Source: Nitratireductor sp.
Lineage (GTDB): Bacteria > Pseudomonadota > Alphaproteobacteria > Rhizobiales > Rhizobiaceae
Direction of reading: 5' to 3'
Assembly: GCA_017854535.1 (NCBI GenBank)
Contig: JAFMHL010000008.1
Location: forward strand, 1 to 64,000
Length of the DNA stretch: 64,000 nt
Position numbers and translations under genes: made by a program. Shown piece by piece: positions 29,470-39,405 of the stretch (positions are counted from its first letter, which is position 1; the number at the start of each line of letters is the position of its first letter). Below the pieces are notes generated by a model, which searched no databases, was not told where the DNA came from, and saw only the letters and a program-made list of their open reading frames with translations.

Positions 29470-30054
29470 ATGACAGAGGCACATTCGCAGCGAATTGATA
29501 AATCGCAAATGCTTGAAGCATTAGGCGACCGCTCACTGGTTTTTGTGGGGCTAATGGGTTCTGGAAAGACAGCTATTGGCAAGCTTGTTGCCGCTTGGCT
29601 TGGCCTTCCTTTCTTTGATTCTGACCATGAGATCGTGGCTGCAGCAAACCTAGACATACCTGAAATTTTTGAACGCCATGGTGAAGCCTATTTTCGTGCA
29701 GGCGAGGAAAAAGTGATCCATCGCTTGCTAACTGAAAACACTTGTATCTTGTCTTTAGGTGGCGGCGCTTTTATTTCTGAAACAACACGCCAAGAAGTCG
29801 CAAATACCGCAATTTCCATTTGGCTGCAGGCAGACCTAGATTTATTGATGAACCGTGTTATGCGCCGGCCAGGAACCCGTCCGTTGCTTCAAACTGCCGA
29901 TCCAAGAGCCACATTGGCCGCATTGAAAGAAAAGCGGGAGCCGATTTACGCTCTTGCCGATATTCATGTCCCCTCGTCTAAGATTTCCAAGAATCACACA
30001 CGCGATGCCGTCATCGACCAATTGGCAATTTATTTGCTGGGAAAATCCGAATGA
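29470..30054 (+). CDS. aroK: Shikimate kinase
   Basis: The 194-residue protein has Walker A GLMGSGKT, the shikimate-binding DSDHEIV, the GGGAF loop and the LID-region arginines (RRPGTRPLL). It phosphorylates shikimate in the aromatic amino acid pathway. The frame is open 21 codons upstream, but the ATG at 29470 gives a normal length. Its stop overlaps the aroB start by 4 bp (ATGA), so the two steps of the same pathway are translationally coupled. Confidence 0.96.
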   Translation: MTEAHSQRIDKSQMLEALGDRSLVFVGLMGSGKTAIGKLVAAWLGLPFFDSDHEIVAAANLDIPEIFERHGEAYFRAGEEKVIHRLLTENTCILSLGGGAFISETTRQEVANTAISIWLQADLDLLMNRVMRRPGTRPLLQTADPRATLAALKEKREPIYALADIHVPSSKISKNHTRDAVIDQLAIYLLGKSE

Positions 30055-31166
30055 AAAAATCCAGTATGCTGCAAGTTGAACTCGGAAATCGTTCTTACCC
30101 CATTCATATCGGAGAAGACCTTCTTAACCAAGCTGGTCACATGATCGCGGAACTTCGTCCCGGAGCCAAATGCGCGATTATTTCCGATAGCAATGTAATG
30201 GCAGCCCATGGCGAGAGGCTGCTAGAAAGCCTTTCAGCATCCAGAATTGAATCGACCCAAATCATCATTGAGCCCGGCGAAAAATCAAAATCCATTGCGG
30301 TTCTCGATTCGGTTGTATCACAACTTCTGGCAGCCCGAATGGAACGCGATGATTTAGTCATAGCGTTTGGCGGCGGCGTTGTCGGTGACCTTGCTGGATT
30401 TGCCGCTTCCATCACGCGGCGAGGCATGGATTTTGTCCAAATACCCACATCTTTATTGGCGCAAGTAGATTCGTCCGTTGGCGGAAAAACTGGCGTCAAT
30501 TCTTCGCACGGCAAAAATCTAATTGGCGCATTTCATCAGCCGATCATGGTGCTAATTGATACCAACACCTTAAAAACCCTTGCCCCAAGAGAGTTTGCCG
30601 CTGGATATGCCGAGGTCGTGAAATATGGTTTGATTAACAAACCAGACTTTTTCAAATGGCTGGAAAACGCCAGAACAGATATTTTCTCTTTCGGCGCTTC
30701 GCTAACCCAAGCCATCGCAACCAGTTGTCAGGCAAAAGCCGATATCGTTGCCGAAGATGAAACCGAACGCGGCAATCGTGCTTTGCTAAATCTGGGCCAC
30801 ACATTTGGTCACGCCTTAGAAGCAATGGCAGAATATGATAGTGCGCGGATTGTTCACGGTGAAGGTGTATCAATTGGCATGGTTTTGGCCCATCAATTCT
30901 CCAATCGGTTGAACCATTGCAGCATAGAAGATGCCGAGCGCGTTGAAGCCCATTTGAAGTCAGCCGGACTGCCTACCAAGATCTCACAAATTCCTGGCGA
31001 GATACCAAGTGCTGAAGAATTGCTGGATTTCATTGCACAGGACAAAAAGGTCTCGCGCGGCAAACTCACCTTTATACTTACAAAAGACATTGGAAAATCC
31101 TATATTGCCAATGACATCGCTCCGGCAGAAGTGCTGGCATTTCTTCAAGATGCTTTAGAAAAGTAG
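30051..31166 (+). CDS. aroB: 3-dehydroquinate synthase
   Basis: The 371-residue protein has the NAD-binding GGGVVGDLAGFAAS, the region VDSSVGGKTGVN, and the zinc ligands in the E-K-Y-G, HTFGHALE and VHGEGVSIG motifs. It converts DAHP to 3-dehydroquinate in the shikimate pathway. It is coupled to aroK by a 4-bp overlap and followed after 17 bp by the CorC-like gene, the same order as in other Hyphomicrobiales. All motifs are intact. Confidence 0.97.
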   Translation: MKKSSMLQVELGNRSYPIHIGEDLLNQAGHMIAELRPGAKCAIISDSNVMAAHGERLLESLSASRIESTQIIIEPGEKSKSIAVLDSVVSQLLAARMERDDLVIAFGGGVVGDLAGFAASITRRGMDFVQIPTSLLAQVDSSVGGKTGVNSSHGKNLIGAFHQPIMVLIDTNTLKTLAPREFAAGYAEVVKYGLINKPDFFKWLENARTDIFSFGASLTQAIATSCQAKADIVAEDETERGNRALLNLGHTFGHALEAMAEYDSARIVHGEGVSIGMVLAHQFSNRLNHCSIEDAERVEAHLKSAGLPTKISQIPGEIPSAEELLDFIAQDKKVSRGKLTFILTKDIGKSYIANDIAPAEVLAFLQDALEK

Positions 31167-31183
31167 AAAAAAGGTTATTTAAA

Positions 31184-32443
31184 ATGACACCCGCTGATTG
31201 GATGCTATTGGCCGCCATCTTAATCCTGATATTATTTTCCGCGTTTTTCTCCAGTTCTGAAACTGCCCTGACCGCCGCCTCTCGGGCGCGCCTGCATTCC
31301 ATGGAGCGCAATGGCAATACAAGAGCCATTACCGTGCAAAACCTTATCCGCAAAAAAGATCGGCTGATCGGCACTATTTTGATCGGCAACAATCTGGTCA
31401 ATATTCTTGCCTCCGCTCTTGCTACCAGCTTTTTCTTGAAGGCATTTGGCGAGGCGGGCATTTTTATTGCTACAATTGCGATGACCGTAATCGTCGTTAT
31501 TTTTGCTGAAATCATGCCGAAATCCTGGGCGATCGCCAATGCGGATCAGGTGGCCCTTAAAGTAGCGCCATATGTTCGGTTTTTTGTCATCATCCTTGCC
31601 CCTTTTGCAAAAAGCGCAAATTGGCTCGTGAAAATGATCTTGCGTGTGTTCGGCGTTAGGCTGGGCGAATCAGAAGATATGCTGAGCGCCCATGATGAAC
31701 TGCGCGGCACCTTTGAAGTTTTCCACAGCGATGGCGCTGTGATTAAAGATGATAAAGATCGACTGGGCGGGATCTTGGACCTGCACCAGCTTGAGGTCTC
31801 AGACATTATGGTCCATCGGACCAATATGTTGTCGATCAACGCAGACCAGCCAGCTGAAATGATTGTTAAGGAAATTCTTGAAAGTCCCTACACCCGAATT
31901 CCACTGTGGAAAGATACCAGCGAGAATATCATCGGTGTTATCCACGCTAAAGACGTTTTGCGTGCGATCGGCTTGGGTGAAAAACCCAAAAATATTGATG
32001 TTCTGAAAATCGCAGCCAAGCCTTGGTTTGTGCCAGAAACAACATCTCTGCGAGATCAGCTAAATTCATTTCTGCGCAACAAAGCTCACATTGCGCTGAT
32101 CGTTGATGAGTACGGCGAGGTGATGGGACTTTTGACCCTTGAAGACATTTTGGAAGAAATCGTTGGCGAGATTGAAGATGAACACGATTTGGAAGTGATC
32201 GGTGTTACGACGGAACCAGATGGCGCAGTTGTTGTAGACGGCAATGTACCGATCCGCGATCTGAACCGCGCATTGGATTGGAAACTGCCTGATGAAGAAG
32301 CCACAACCATCGCAGGTCTTGTAATTCATGCGGCTCAGATGATCCCCGATGAAAAACAAACTTTTTCATTTTTTGGCAAACGCTTTGTTGTTCTAAAACG
32401 GGAAAAGAATAGGATCACAAAAATACGCATCAGGAATATTTGA
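31184..32443 (+). CDS. HlyC/CorC family protein (CNNM-type membrane domain plus CBS pair)
   Basis: The 419-residue protein starts with a DUF21/CNNM membrane domain (three to four hydrophobic segments within about residues 5-150), then a CBS pair (about 205-330, containing VSDIMVHRTNM and LIVDEYGEVMGLLTLEDI) and a C-terminal CorC_HlyC domain (about 345-415). Relatives act in magnesium or cobalt efflux; the old name hemolysin is not supported for most. It follows aroB by 17 bp with AAAAAGG before the ATG and is probably in the aroKB operon. Confidence 0.9.
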   Translation: MTPADWMLLAAILILILFSAFFSSSETALTAASRARLHSMERNGNTRAITVQNLIRKKDRLIGTILIGNNLVNILASALATSFFLKAFGEAGIFIATIAMTVIVVIFAEIMPKSWAIANADQVALKVAPYVRFFVIILAPFAKSANWLVKMILRVFGVRLGESEDMLSAHDELRGTFEVFHSDGAVIKDDKDRLGGILDLHQLEVSDIMVHRTNMLSINADQPAEMIVKEILESPYTRIPLWKDTSENIIGVIHAKDVLRAIGLGEKPKNIDVLKIAAKPWFVPETTSLRDQLNSFLRNKAHIALIVDEYGEVMGLLTLEDILEEIVGEIEDEHDLEVIGVTTEPDGAVVVDGNVPIRDLNRALDWKLPDEEATTIAGLVIHAAQMIPDEKQTFSFFGKRFVVLKREKNRITKIRIRNI

Positions 32444-32469
32444 CACATGAACAGTAAAGGCAGTTAACA

Positions 32470-33054
32470 ATGGCAAGGAAGATTTACTTAAGCTTGCTCT
32501 ATTGCATGTTGTTAATTCCCAGCACGGCTTGGGCATTGTATCCTCCTCTCGGAGTGTTAACACCGTCCTTTTCTGGATTGATCTGTGTTTCTGAAAAACT
32601 TTGTGTCGACGATATTGCAAGGTTAGACCAAGCGCAAAAATTGTATGACGAAGCCTTAGAGTTCGTTTCTACAAATTTGGGAGAGTTAGAAAACGCCCCA
32701 AGAGCATATTTTTGTGCCCACGAAAGCTGCTCTACCTATTTTGGAATGCATCACTCAGTCGCATATAATGTAGGAACTTCAGGGTTTGCGATAAAGCCAA
32801 ACGGATGGACAGCACACTTCGTTCGCCACGAGCTAATCCATCACTTGCAAAATGAAAGGCTTGGAAGTTTTCACAACTTTTTCTTTAAGCCAGATTGGCT
32901 TCTTGAGGGTATGGCATATTCTATGAGCGAGGACCCTAGGCGACCAATCCCTGGTGACGGATCACTTGAGGCTTATCGATCGCAGTTTGAAAAATGGTAC
33001 TCAGAATTGAACGAAGACGACATTTGGGAAGCTGCAGCAAAAATCAGTAACTAG
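32470..33054 (+). CDS. Exported gluzincin-like metallopeptidase (HExxH), family not recognised
   Basis: The 194-residue protein has a signal peptide (1-22, ending STAWA), two close cysteine pairs (C39/C45 and C82/C87), and the zinc motif HELIH at 120-124 followed 22 residues later by Glu146 in WLLEGMAYS. That HExxH plus E spacing is the gluzincin (peptidase MA-like) pattern. The short C-terminus ends KISN. It is probably periplasmic. The gene lies between the corC-like gene and bolA, where Hyphomicrobiales usually have none, and looks more AT-rich than its neighbours. The start has AAAGG upstream. It ends 2 bp before the convergent bolA stop. Substrate unknown. Confidence 0.7.
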   Translation: MARKIYLSLLYCMLLIPSTAWALYPPLGVLTPSFSGLICVSEKLCVDDIARLDQAQKLYDEALEFVSTNLGELENAPRAYFCAHESCSTYFGMHHSVAYNVGTSGFAIKPNGWTAHFVRHELIHHLQNERLGSFHNFFFKPDWLLEGMAYSMSEDPRRPIPGDGSLEAYRSQFEKWYSELNEDDIWEAAAKISN

Positions 33055-33056
33055 CA

Positions 33057-33338
33057 TCACTTAACCTCGCTTGGCGCTTTTGCTTCAATTGCGATGGCAT
33101 GGAGTCCAGCAGCAATTTCTTCATCTATCAAAGCATTAATTGAACGATGGCGATCGACCCGGCTCATGCCTTCAAATGCCTCGGTAACAATTTTGATTCG
33201 CAAATGCGTCTCGCCGCTCCCATCGAAGCTTTCCTGATGCCCTGCATGCAAATGACTTTCGTTGATGATTTCAAACGATACCGGGTTAAGTTTGTTTTCT
33301 ATCTTTTTTTCAATGCTTTGCGAAAATCCCATTTTCAT
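33057..33338 (-). CDS. bolA: BolA family protein
   Basis: The 93-residue protein shows the BolA fold: N-terminal KMGFSQSIEKKIENKL, the conserved Glu/His strand (INESHLHAGHQ), GETHLRIKIV and the loop HRSINALIDEEI. BolA proteins partner monothiol glutaredoxins through Fe-S clusters and influence morphology and iron response. The ATG at 33336-33338 fits the family start better than the longer open frame. It is convergent with the gene at 32470 and divergent from the J-domain gene. Confidence 0.92.
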   Translation of the reverse strand: MKMGFSQSIEKKIENKLNPVSFEIINESHLHAGHQESFDGSGETHLRIKIVTEAFEGMSRVDRHRSINALIDEEIAAGLHAIAIEAKAPSEVK

Positions 33339-33478
33339 CTTTCTTGTGCACTTTGTTCCTGTTACAGGGTTCAACTTAAATAAATTCAAATTAGACCAAA
33401 CAATCATTTCTCCATGGGGACAAGAATTTTGCTTGTCAATTCTTGTTCATTTATTCCTCACACCCTATACCTATTGCT

Positions 33479-34102
33479 ATGAAACCAACATCATCTCTCT
33501 TCGATTCGATTAAAGTCGGAAATCGATCCTCAAAGAAAAAGAAAGACGAACCTATTAAACAGGTTTGCCAATGGGAAGGCTGTGAAAAAGCCGGAACCCA
33601 TAAAGCGCCTATGGGGAGAAACCGAGAGGGTCAATATTTGTGGATGTGCATAGACCATGTGCGTGCCTACAATAAAAATTTCAATTATTTCTCTGGCCTT
33701 GATGATGATGCCATTGCAAAATTTCAAAAAGACGCGATCACCGGATCACGTCCCACTTGGCAAATGGGCACCAACAAAACCAGCAAGCATCCGCCTTTAA
33801 ATGAGCGTAACCCTAATGCCGAAGGCGCACAGCGGTTATACAACAGAACCAATTACGCGGCAGCAGCACGGGCAGGACGCTCTGGTGCAAGTCCAGCGCG
33901 TAAAATTAAAGTTTTGGAAAAGAAGTCATTTGACGATCTTAATTTGCCCTACACAGCTTCTTCGGACGAATTAAAAGCGCGCTATAAATTGCTTGTTAAG
34001 CAGAACCATCCTGATGCCAATGGCGGCGACAGAAGTTCTGAAGAGCGGTTGAGGGAAATTATTCTGGCCTATAAGATCCTGCAAAAAGCAGGTTTCTGCT
34101 GA
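33479..34102 (+). CDS. J-domain protein (DnaJ-like, alphaproteobacterial)
   Basis: The 207-residue protein has a basic N-terminus, a central part with Cys/His (CQWEGCEKAGTHKAPMG and CIDHVRAYNKNFNYF), and a C-terminal J domain (about residues 145-205) with HPD in KQNHPDANGGD. J domains stimulate Hsp70 ATPase. The C-terminal placement differs from DnaJ itself; this layout beside bolA is common in Hyphomicrobiales. The ATG 33479 follows the longer open frame's start by 12 codons and is preferred. Confidence 0.87.
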   Translation: MKPTSSLFDSIKVGNRSSKKKKDEPIKQVCQWEGCEKAGTHKAPMGRNREGQYLWMCIDHVRAYNKNFNYFSGLDDDAIAKFQKDAITGSRPTWQMGTNKTSKHPPLNERNPNAEGAQRLYNRTNYAAAARAGRSGASPARKIKVLEKKSFDDLNLPYTASSDELKARYKLLVKQNHPDANGGDRSSEERLREIILAYKILQKAGFC

Positions 34103-34440
34103 GGTCCAACGCGTTTGATCTTCAAGAATCTCTATCAGGTTCACCAAAAACCCTCGACTGCAATCGGCCAATTTGGCCTCATCGCGGCAACTTGCTCCGC
34201 ATCCAACATTGTTTCGGGTTGCAAAAAGCGCTAATCGGGATAGATATAAAAAGGAATACTGGCACGGGTCAGGGTTCAGGCTTTTTGGTCTGAGCGAGCG
34301 CCCATAAATATATTTCCGAGAGTTTTGCAGGATTGACCCGGTAGGTCAGGGATTTCCCCCTTTCTGGTACTGTTCATTTTGTTTGCTGTCTTTCAGAAAA
34401 ACGCTGGTGATATTAACCGCCCCAAGTGGAGATAAAGCGG
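34103..34440. other. Intergenic region upstream of cobS
   Basis: No gene is supported. No cobalamin riboswitch core was recognised. A GGAG at 34428-34431 serves as the cobS Shine-Dalgarno. A promoter for cobST is expected but no convincing pair was seen. Confidence 0.4.
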
Positions 34441-35409
34441 ATGAGTGATGGCATGCCGGATACAGAAGTATCTGTAAGAGATTTATTTGGGATCGATTCA
34501 GACTGGAAAGTGCCCGCTTACAAAAAGCGCACAGAGCATGTTCCTGAGGAAGATCCTGATTATCTGTTCGACAAGGCGACTACGTTGGCGATTCTTGCCG
34601 GCTTTGCCTACAATCGCCGCGTTATCGTTTCCGGCTATCATGGAACTGGTAAATCAACCCACATCGAACAGGTCGGTTCTCGCTTGAACTGGCCTTGTGT
34701 GCGTATCAACCTGGATAGCCATGTTTCCCGTTTAGATCTCATCGGTAAAGATGCCATTGTTGTGCGTGATGGTATGCAGGTTACTGAATTCAGAGACGGT
34801 ATTTTACCTTGGGCTTATCAAAACAACATCGCGCTTGTATTTGACGAATATGACGCCGGCCGTCCCGATGTGATGTTCGTTATTCAACGTGTTCTTGAAT
34901 CTTCCGGCCGTTTGACCCTTTTGGACCAAAGCCGCGTGATCCAACCTCACCCTGCTTTCCGCTTGTTTGCCACGGCAAACACCGTTGGCCTTGGTGATAC
35001 GACTGGCCTTTATCATGGTACACAGCAAATCAACCAGGCCCAGATGGACCGTTGGTCAATCGTTACAACCCTGAACTATCTGCCCCATGAAGCAGAAGCT
35101 GCTATTGTTCTGGCTAAAGCTAAAAGCTTTGATACTGCTGAAGGCCGTGACACCATCGGCAAAATGGTTCGTATTGCTGATATGACACGCGGCGCGTTTA
35201 TCAATGGCGATTTGTCGACTGTTATGAGCCCACGTACCGTTATCACATGGGCAGAAAACGCGACGATCTTTAATGATGTTGGCATGGCGTTCCGCCTTAC
35301 CTTCCTCAACAAATGCGACGAATTGGAACGGGCAACTGTTGCCGAGTTTTATCAGCGCGTCTTTGGTGTGGAATTGCCTGAGTCCACTGCGAACCTTGTG
35401 ATTTCCTGA
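34441..35409 (+). CDS. cobS: Cobaltochelatase subunit CobS
   Basis: The 322-residue AAA+ ATPase has Walker A GYHGTGKS (65-72), Walker B LVFDEYD and a sensor region LFATANTVG. With CobT it forms a chaperone-like ATPase that, with CobN, inserts cobalt into hydrogenobyrinate a,c-diamide in aerobic cobalamin synthesis. It is 30 bp upstream of cobT. CobN is not in the window. The start ATG 34441 has GGAG at good spacing; an upstream in-frame ATG at 34426 is less likely. Confidence 0.96.
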   Translation: MSDGMPDTEVSVRDLFGIDSDWKVPAYKKRTEHVPEEDPDYLFDKATTLAILAGFAYNRRVIVSGYHGTGKSTHIEQVGSRLNWPCVRINLDSHVSRLDLIGKDAIVVRDGMQVTEFRDGILPWAYQNNIALVFDEYDAGRPDVMFVIQRVLESSGRLTLLDQSRVIQPHPAFRLFATANTVGLGDTTGLYHGTQQINQAQMDRWSIVTTLNYLPHEAEAAIVLAKAKSFDTAEGRDTIGKMVRIADMTRGAFINGDLSTVMSPRTVITWAENATIFNDVGMAFRLTFLNKCDELERATVAEFYQRVFGVELPESTANLVIS

Positions 35410-35439
35410 TCTGAGAGCTGAAACCATGGCCAGCCAAAA

Positions 35440-37341
35440 ATGACACAACAAGGCGACAACCATAAAAAGGGCTCAAAGCCTGCAGATTTCGAACCGCTAA
35501 AACAAGCGTTGTCGAGTTGCGTGAAGGCTATGGCCAAACGCCATGATATGGAAGTCGTCTTCTCTAATGATCGCCCTTCTATGGTTGGCGATCAGATCAA
35601 ACTTTCTGATCCCGGCCGTAAAATGACCATGGCACAGTTGGCCGCTACAAGGGGTTATGGCGATTCGATGGCTCTGCGCATGGCAGGCCATGACAAGACC
35701 ATTCACAACAAGCATGCCCCCGTGGGCCAGCTTGCACGCGCTATCTATGATCGCGTCGAGCAAACAAGAATTGAGTCACTCGGCGCACGTCAGATGGCTG
35801 GTGTATCTTCCAATTTGACCGCGATGATCGAAGAGAAATACGCCAAGGTTAATTATCAAAATGCCGTTGATCGCAGCGATTCGCCGCTTGAAGAAGCATT
35901 AGCGCTTATTGTTCGCGAAAAGCTGACTGGCATTGCGCCACCGGAAAACGCAAAACGTTTTGTGAATCTATGGCGCGAATTTATTGAAGAAAAAGCCACT
36001 GATGCAATCACCGCCTTGGAAAGCGACTTGGGCGATCAAAAGGCTTATGCCAAAGCGATCCGCAATTTGATTGCTTCGCTAGATATGGCCGATGAGCTTG
36101 GCGAAGATCAACCAGACGATGATCTGGACGAAGCTGACAATCCGGATCCAGAAGATCAGGAATCCGACGCTGAAGGCGAAAGCGACGAGGCAACTGGCGA
36201 AGACGACGGTGAGCCGCAAGAGTCTCAGGAAACATCTGACGAAACCGAAGACGGTGACATGGAAGCCACCGAAATGGGTGAAGATGATTCCAATGACGAC
36301 GACATGGAAGATGCTGAAACGCCCGGCGAGGCCCAGCGTCCCCAATTACCATTTTCAGACTTACCACCGGATTCAGATTACAAAGTTTTCTCCTACGAAT
36401 TTGACGAAATCATCACCGCCGAAGAATTGTGCGATGAAGCCGAGTTGGATCGTCTGCGCGCATTCCTCGACAAACAGCTGGCCCATTTGCAGGGCGTTGT
36501 CGGACGATTGGCCAATAGATTGCAGCGCCGCTTGATGGCACAGCAAAACCGTGGCTGGGACTTTGACCTTGAAGAAGGCTATCTCGATACAGCCCGCCTG
36601 CCCCGTATCATCATGGACCCCATGACGCCTCTGTCGTTCAAGATGGAGCGCGAAACTATTTTCCGTGACACCGTTGTCACCCTTCTAATCGATAATTCTG
36701 GCTCCATGCGCGGTCGCCCGATCACGGTTGCCGCTACTTGCGCTGATATTCTTGCGCGAACCCTTGAACGTTGCGGCGTGAAAGTCGAGATCCTCGGATT
36801 TACCACCAAAGCCTGGAAAGGGGGCCAGTCCCGCGAAAAATGGCTCAAGGCAGACAAGCCCCACCAGCCGGGCCGTCTGAATGATTTGCGCCACATCGTT
36901 TACAAAAGCGCCGATGCACCATGGCGTCGTTCGCGCCGTAATCTTGGCCTAATGATGCGCGAAGGTTTGCTCAAAGAAAACATTGATGGGGAAGCGCTTC
37001 TTTGGGCCCATAACCGTATGATGGCCCGCTCTGAAAAGCGCCGTATCCTGATGATGATTTCCGACGGCGCGCCGGTGGATGATTCGACCCTTTCTGTAAA
37101 TCCCGGCAATTATCTAGAGCGCCATTTGCGCCATGTAATCGCCGATATCGAAACCCATTCGCCAATCGAATTATTGGCCATCGGCATCGGCCATGATGTG
37201 ACCCGCTACTATAAACGCGCAGTAACCATCGTTGACGCGGAAGAACTGGCTGGCGCAATGACCGAGCAATTGGCATCGCTGTTTGCCGAAGATCCTGCCG
37301 ATACCAAGCGCGGACGTAAATCTGTTTGCAAAAGCGCCTAA
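35440..37341 (+). CDS. cobT: Cobaltochelatase subunit CobT
   Basis: The 633-residue protein has an N-terminal helical region, a highly acidic linker (about 220-300, mostly D and E), and a C-terminal von Willebrand A-like domain whose MIDAS starts at Asp418 (DNSGSMRG). It partners CobS in the ATP-driven step of cobalt chelation. Length and acidic linker match the family. The start is ATG 35440; a tiny ORF (ATG 35425, five sense codons) overlaps it out of frame and may affect initiation. No Shine-Dalgarno is obvious. Confidence 0.96.
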   Translation: MTQQGDNHKKGSKPADFEPLKQALSSCVKAMAKRHDMEVVFSNDRPSMVGDQIKLSDPGRKMTMAQLAATRGYGDSMALRMAGHDKTIHNKHAPVGQLARAIYDRVEQTRIESLGARQMAGVSSNLTAMIEEKYAKVNYQNAVDRSDSPLEEALALIVREKLTGIAPPENAKRFVNLWREFIEEKATDAITALESDLGDQKAYAKAIRNLIASLDMADELGEDQPDDDLDEADNPDPEDQESDAEGESDEATGEDDGEPQESQETSDETEDGDMEATEMGEDDSNDDDMEDAETPGEAQRPQLPFSDLPPDSDYKVFSYEFDEIITAEELCDEAELDRLRAFLDKQLAHLQGVVGRLANRLQRRLMAQQNRGWDFDLEEGYLDTARLPRIIMDPMTPLSFKMERETIFRDTVVTLLIDNSGSMRGRPITVAATCADILARTLERCGVKVEILGFTTKAWKGGQSREKWLKADKPHQPGRLNDLRHIVYKSADAPWRRSRRNLGLMMREGLLKENIDGEALLWAHNRMMARSEKRRILMMISDGAPVDDSTLSVNPGNYLERHLRHVIADIETHSPIELLAIGIGHDVTRYYKRAVTIVDAEELAGAMTEQLASLFAEDPADTKRGRKSVCKSA

Positions 37342-37394
37342 GGTCACTGGACCTCCATCTTTTTGCCTTTTTACAATGGTTTGAACGCCTTACT

Positions 37395-38393
37395 TTGATA
37401 TCCGCGATTAAACCACTGCTTGCTGCAACAGCCTCCTTACTCTTCGTCCTGCCTTTTGTCAGCGCGGGTGCAGAACCGATCAAACTGAAATCCTATCCGA
37501 TAGAATATTTCAACATAGGCTCATCTGACCAGTCCGCTGGAAAACTGACCTTTCTCAGTGGCCTAGAAATCGAATCGGACAATGAGAATTTCGGCGGACT
37601 CTCAGGCTTGCGAATAACAGATGGTGGCACTCGTTTTTACTCCGTGTCAGATCAGGGGCATTGGGTCACTGGCGAGATATTACGCGACGAAAAAAACAAT
37701 ATCACAAAACTGACCAGAGGGGATTTGTCCTGTCTGTGCCGCGCCAACGGCCAACCTTATGGCGGCAAACATTGGGGCGATGCCGAAGGTGTTGAAGTCA
37801 AAGGCGACAAAGCCTTTGTGGTGTTCGAGCGCCTTAACCGCATCAATCATTACGATTTAAAAAGCGATCATCTCTTGGGTCCACCAGCTCAGGCAACGAC
37901 CTCCTTCAAACCTTTTAACATCCACTATTCCAAAGGCTTGGAGGCGATGGCCCAAGCACCCTCATCATCGCCTTTGGCCGGAAAGTTCATCGCGATTGCC
38001 GAAGAAAGTCTGGATGCAAAAAGCAACAATCGCGGTTTTATTGCCGATGAAAAAACCATCGAAGAATTTTCAGTAAAGCGCACCGACGACTATTCCATAA
38101 CCGATGCGACCTTTCTTTCTAACGGCGACCTGCTCATTCTTGAACGACGCTTTGGCCTGTCGATTGGTATCGGCACCCGCATAAGGCTGATCGACAGAAA
38201 CGATATTAAGCCGGGCGCCCTGATCAAGGGTAAGACGATAATGGAAGCCGGGCTAACCAGCCGCATTGATAACATGGAAGGCATCACCACCTGGCAAACT
38301 GCAACCGGGGAAACCCGGATCGTGATCCTGTCCGATGACAACTATTCCCGCCTTCAAAGAACTTTGCTGCTGGAGTTCCGCCTGAACGACTAA
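37395..38393 (+). CDS. Exported esterase-like protein of the phytase family
   Basis: The protein (about 332 residues from the TTG at 37395, or 355 from a TTG at 37326) belongs to the group annotated as esterase-like activity of phytase, a beta-propeller fold. Conserved pieces visible are FGGLSGLRI, DAEGVEV, KGLEAMA and the ending NMEGITTW. The start at 37395 gives an ideal signal peptide (ISAIKPLLAATASLLFVLPF); the longer start overlaps cobT by 16 bp and gives a poor one. No enzyme activity is proven. It follows cobT in the same direction, an arrangement shared with other Hyphomicrobiales. Confidence 0.8.
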   Translation: MISAIKPLLAATASLLFVLPFVSAGAEPIKLKSYPIEYFNIGSSDQSAGKLTFLSGLEIESDNENFGGLSGLRITDGGTRFYSVSDQGHWVTGEILRDEKNNITKLTRGDLSCLCRANGQPYGGKHWGDAEGVEVKGDKAFVVFERLNRINHYDLKSDHLLGPPAQATTSFKPFNIHYSKGLEAMAQAPSSSPLAGKFIAIAEESLDAKSNNRGFIADEKTIEEFSVKRTDDYSITDATFLSNGDLLILERRFGLSIGIGTRIRLIDRNDIKPGALIKGKTIMEAGLTSRIDNMEGITTWQTATGETRIVILSDDNYSRLQRTLLLEFRLND

Positions 38394-38478
38394 TTTGCGA
38401 TCAGCATGCGCGACAATATCAACAATACCAACGACCTCACGAACATGTAACCATTGGGTCCTTAGATAGGGGATGTCG

Positions 38479-38904
38479 ATGAAACACCTGTTGAGTTTTC
38501 TTTTGATTCTGTTTGGAGTGGTTGTGGCCTGCATAGCGGCCTCCATGATCCTTACTGGCCCAGATGCCACAGGCAATTTATTCGCTCGGATAGTCTCCAG
38601 TATTTTCAATACAGATCCCGTTCTTACAGGCTTAGGCAATGCGAATGCAGACTCGGAGTTACGCTTTTACTCCGCTTTCTTTTTTGTTTATGGCCTGTTC
38701 GTCGTGAAGGTCGGCAGTAACCTTAATGAATACACAAACTGGGTCCCGCCTATTATCGGTGTGTTTTTTCTCGGCGGATTAGCAAGACTGCTCTCCTATT
38801 ATCTAATCGGTGAACCTCACATTTTCTTTCAGGTTTTGTTGGCACTGGAACTACTCCTACCACCTTTGTTTTTCGGCATTTGGAAACTGGCGAAGAAAAA
38901 GTGA
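38479..38904 (+). CDS. DUF4345 membrane protein
   Basis: This 141-residue protein has four predicted membrane segments (about 3-24, 60-80, 88-106 and 110-132) and the conserved DUF4345 pattern ELRFYSAFFFVYGL. Function unknown. The ATG at 38479 lies about seven bases after AGGGGA, while the ATG two codons earlier sits inside that Shine-Dalgarno, so the later one is chosen. It stands between the cobT-linked esterase gene and a repeat-bearing intergenic region. Confidence 0.8.
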   Translation: MKHLLSFLLILFGVVVACIAASMILTGPDATGNLFARIVSSIFNTDPVLTGLGNANADSELRFYSAFFFVYGLFVVKVGSNLNEYTNWVPPIIGVFFLGGLARLLSYYLIGEPHIFFQVLLALELLLPPLFFGIWKLAKKK

Positions 38905-38957
38905 TGTTTTAACCCTTTGGCTATTTGTCCAGTGAAGTGGCTTTGCTAACTAAGGCA

Positions 38958-38970
38958 GTCATCCTCGGGC
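38958..38970 (+). repeat. Partial copy of dispersed palindromic repeat
   Basis: GTCATCCTCGGGC matches the left arm of the repeat at 39015-39043; the right arm is lost. It lies about 45 bp to the left of the full copy. Confidence 0.55.
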
Positions 38971-39014
38971 CAGAACAAGACAAGCGAAGTGACTTCGAAA
39001 ATTCAGTCAGTTTA

Positions 39015-39043
39015 GTCATCCTCGGACTCCGACCCGAGGATCA
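39015..39043 (+). repeat. Dispersed palindromic intergenic repeat, full copy
   Basis: Arms ATCCTCGG (39018-39025) and CCGAGGAT (39034-39041) around an 8-bp centre. A related copy lies at 63194-63221 in the opposite orientation. Similar short repeats (GTCATCCTCGGG...CCCGAGGAT) are widespread between genes in Hyphomicrobiales (recalled). Confidence 0.7.
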
Positions 39044-39405
39044 ATCGTCATGACCCATTTTTCGTCTGGCAGAAACAGGTCCAGTTTATGGGAGCGTTTT
39101 TAGGGGATAAGTTTTCGATGAATAGATTGATGTGATGTTTTACAGGCTTGGTTATACTGAGCAAGGGCCGCTTCGAGCTCAATCGAGACTTTCATCTCGT
39201 GTCGCGATTTGGATTGGTGGATGGAATTTTCGTCAGGGGATATGATCCAAAAGGGTCATCAGTTTGGATTGGTTTAAGTCGAATTATCGAACTATGCGGA
39301 CGCCAATAACGTATTCAACTTGAAGTCAAACACTGAACCAAGGCGCTTGGTTATAGAACTGCCTTGTCGATCAGTTTTCAGGAATTCCCGCCTGTACGAG
39401 CGCAT

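Larger units (their letters stand above)
38905..39405. other. Long intergenic region with palindromic repeats
   Basis: About 500 bp with no supported gene. It carries two copies (one partial) of a dispersed palindrome listed separately. The flanking DNA has no convincing coding potential. The left end of the frameshifted cyclase gene ends here. Confidence 0.5.

Noticed and set aside
34103-34440. Cobalamin riboswitch before cobS
   Set aside because: No B12-box core or characteristic stem was seen; cobST genes in this order often lack one.
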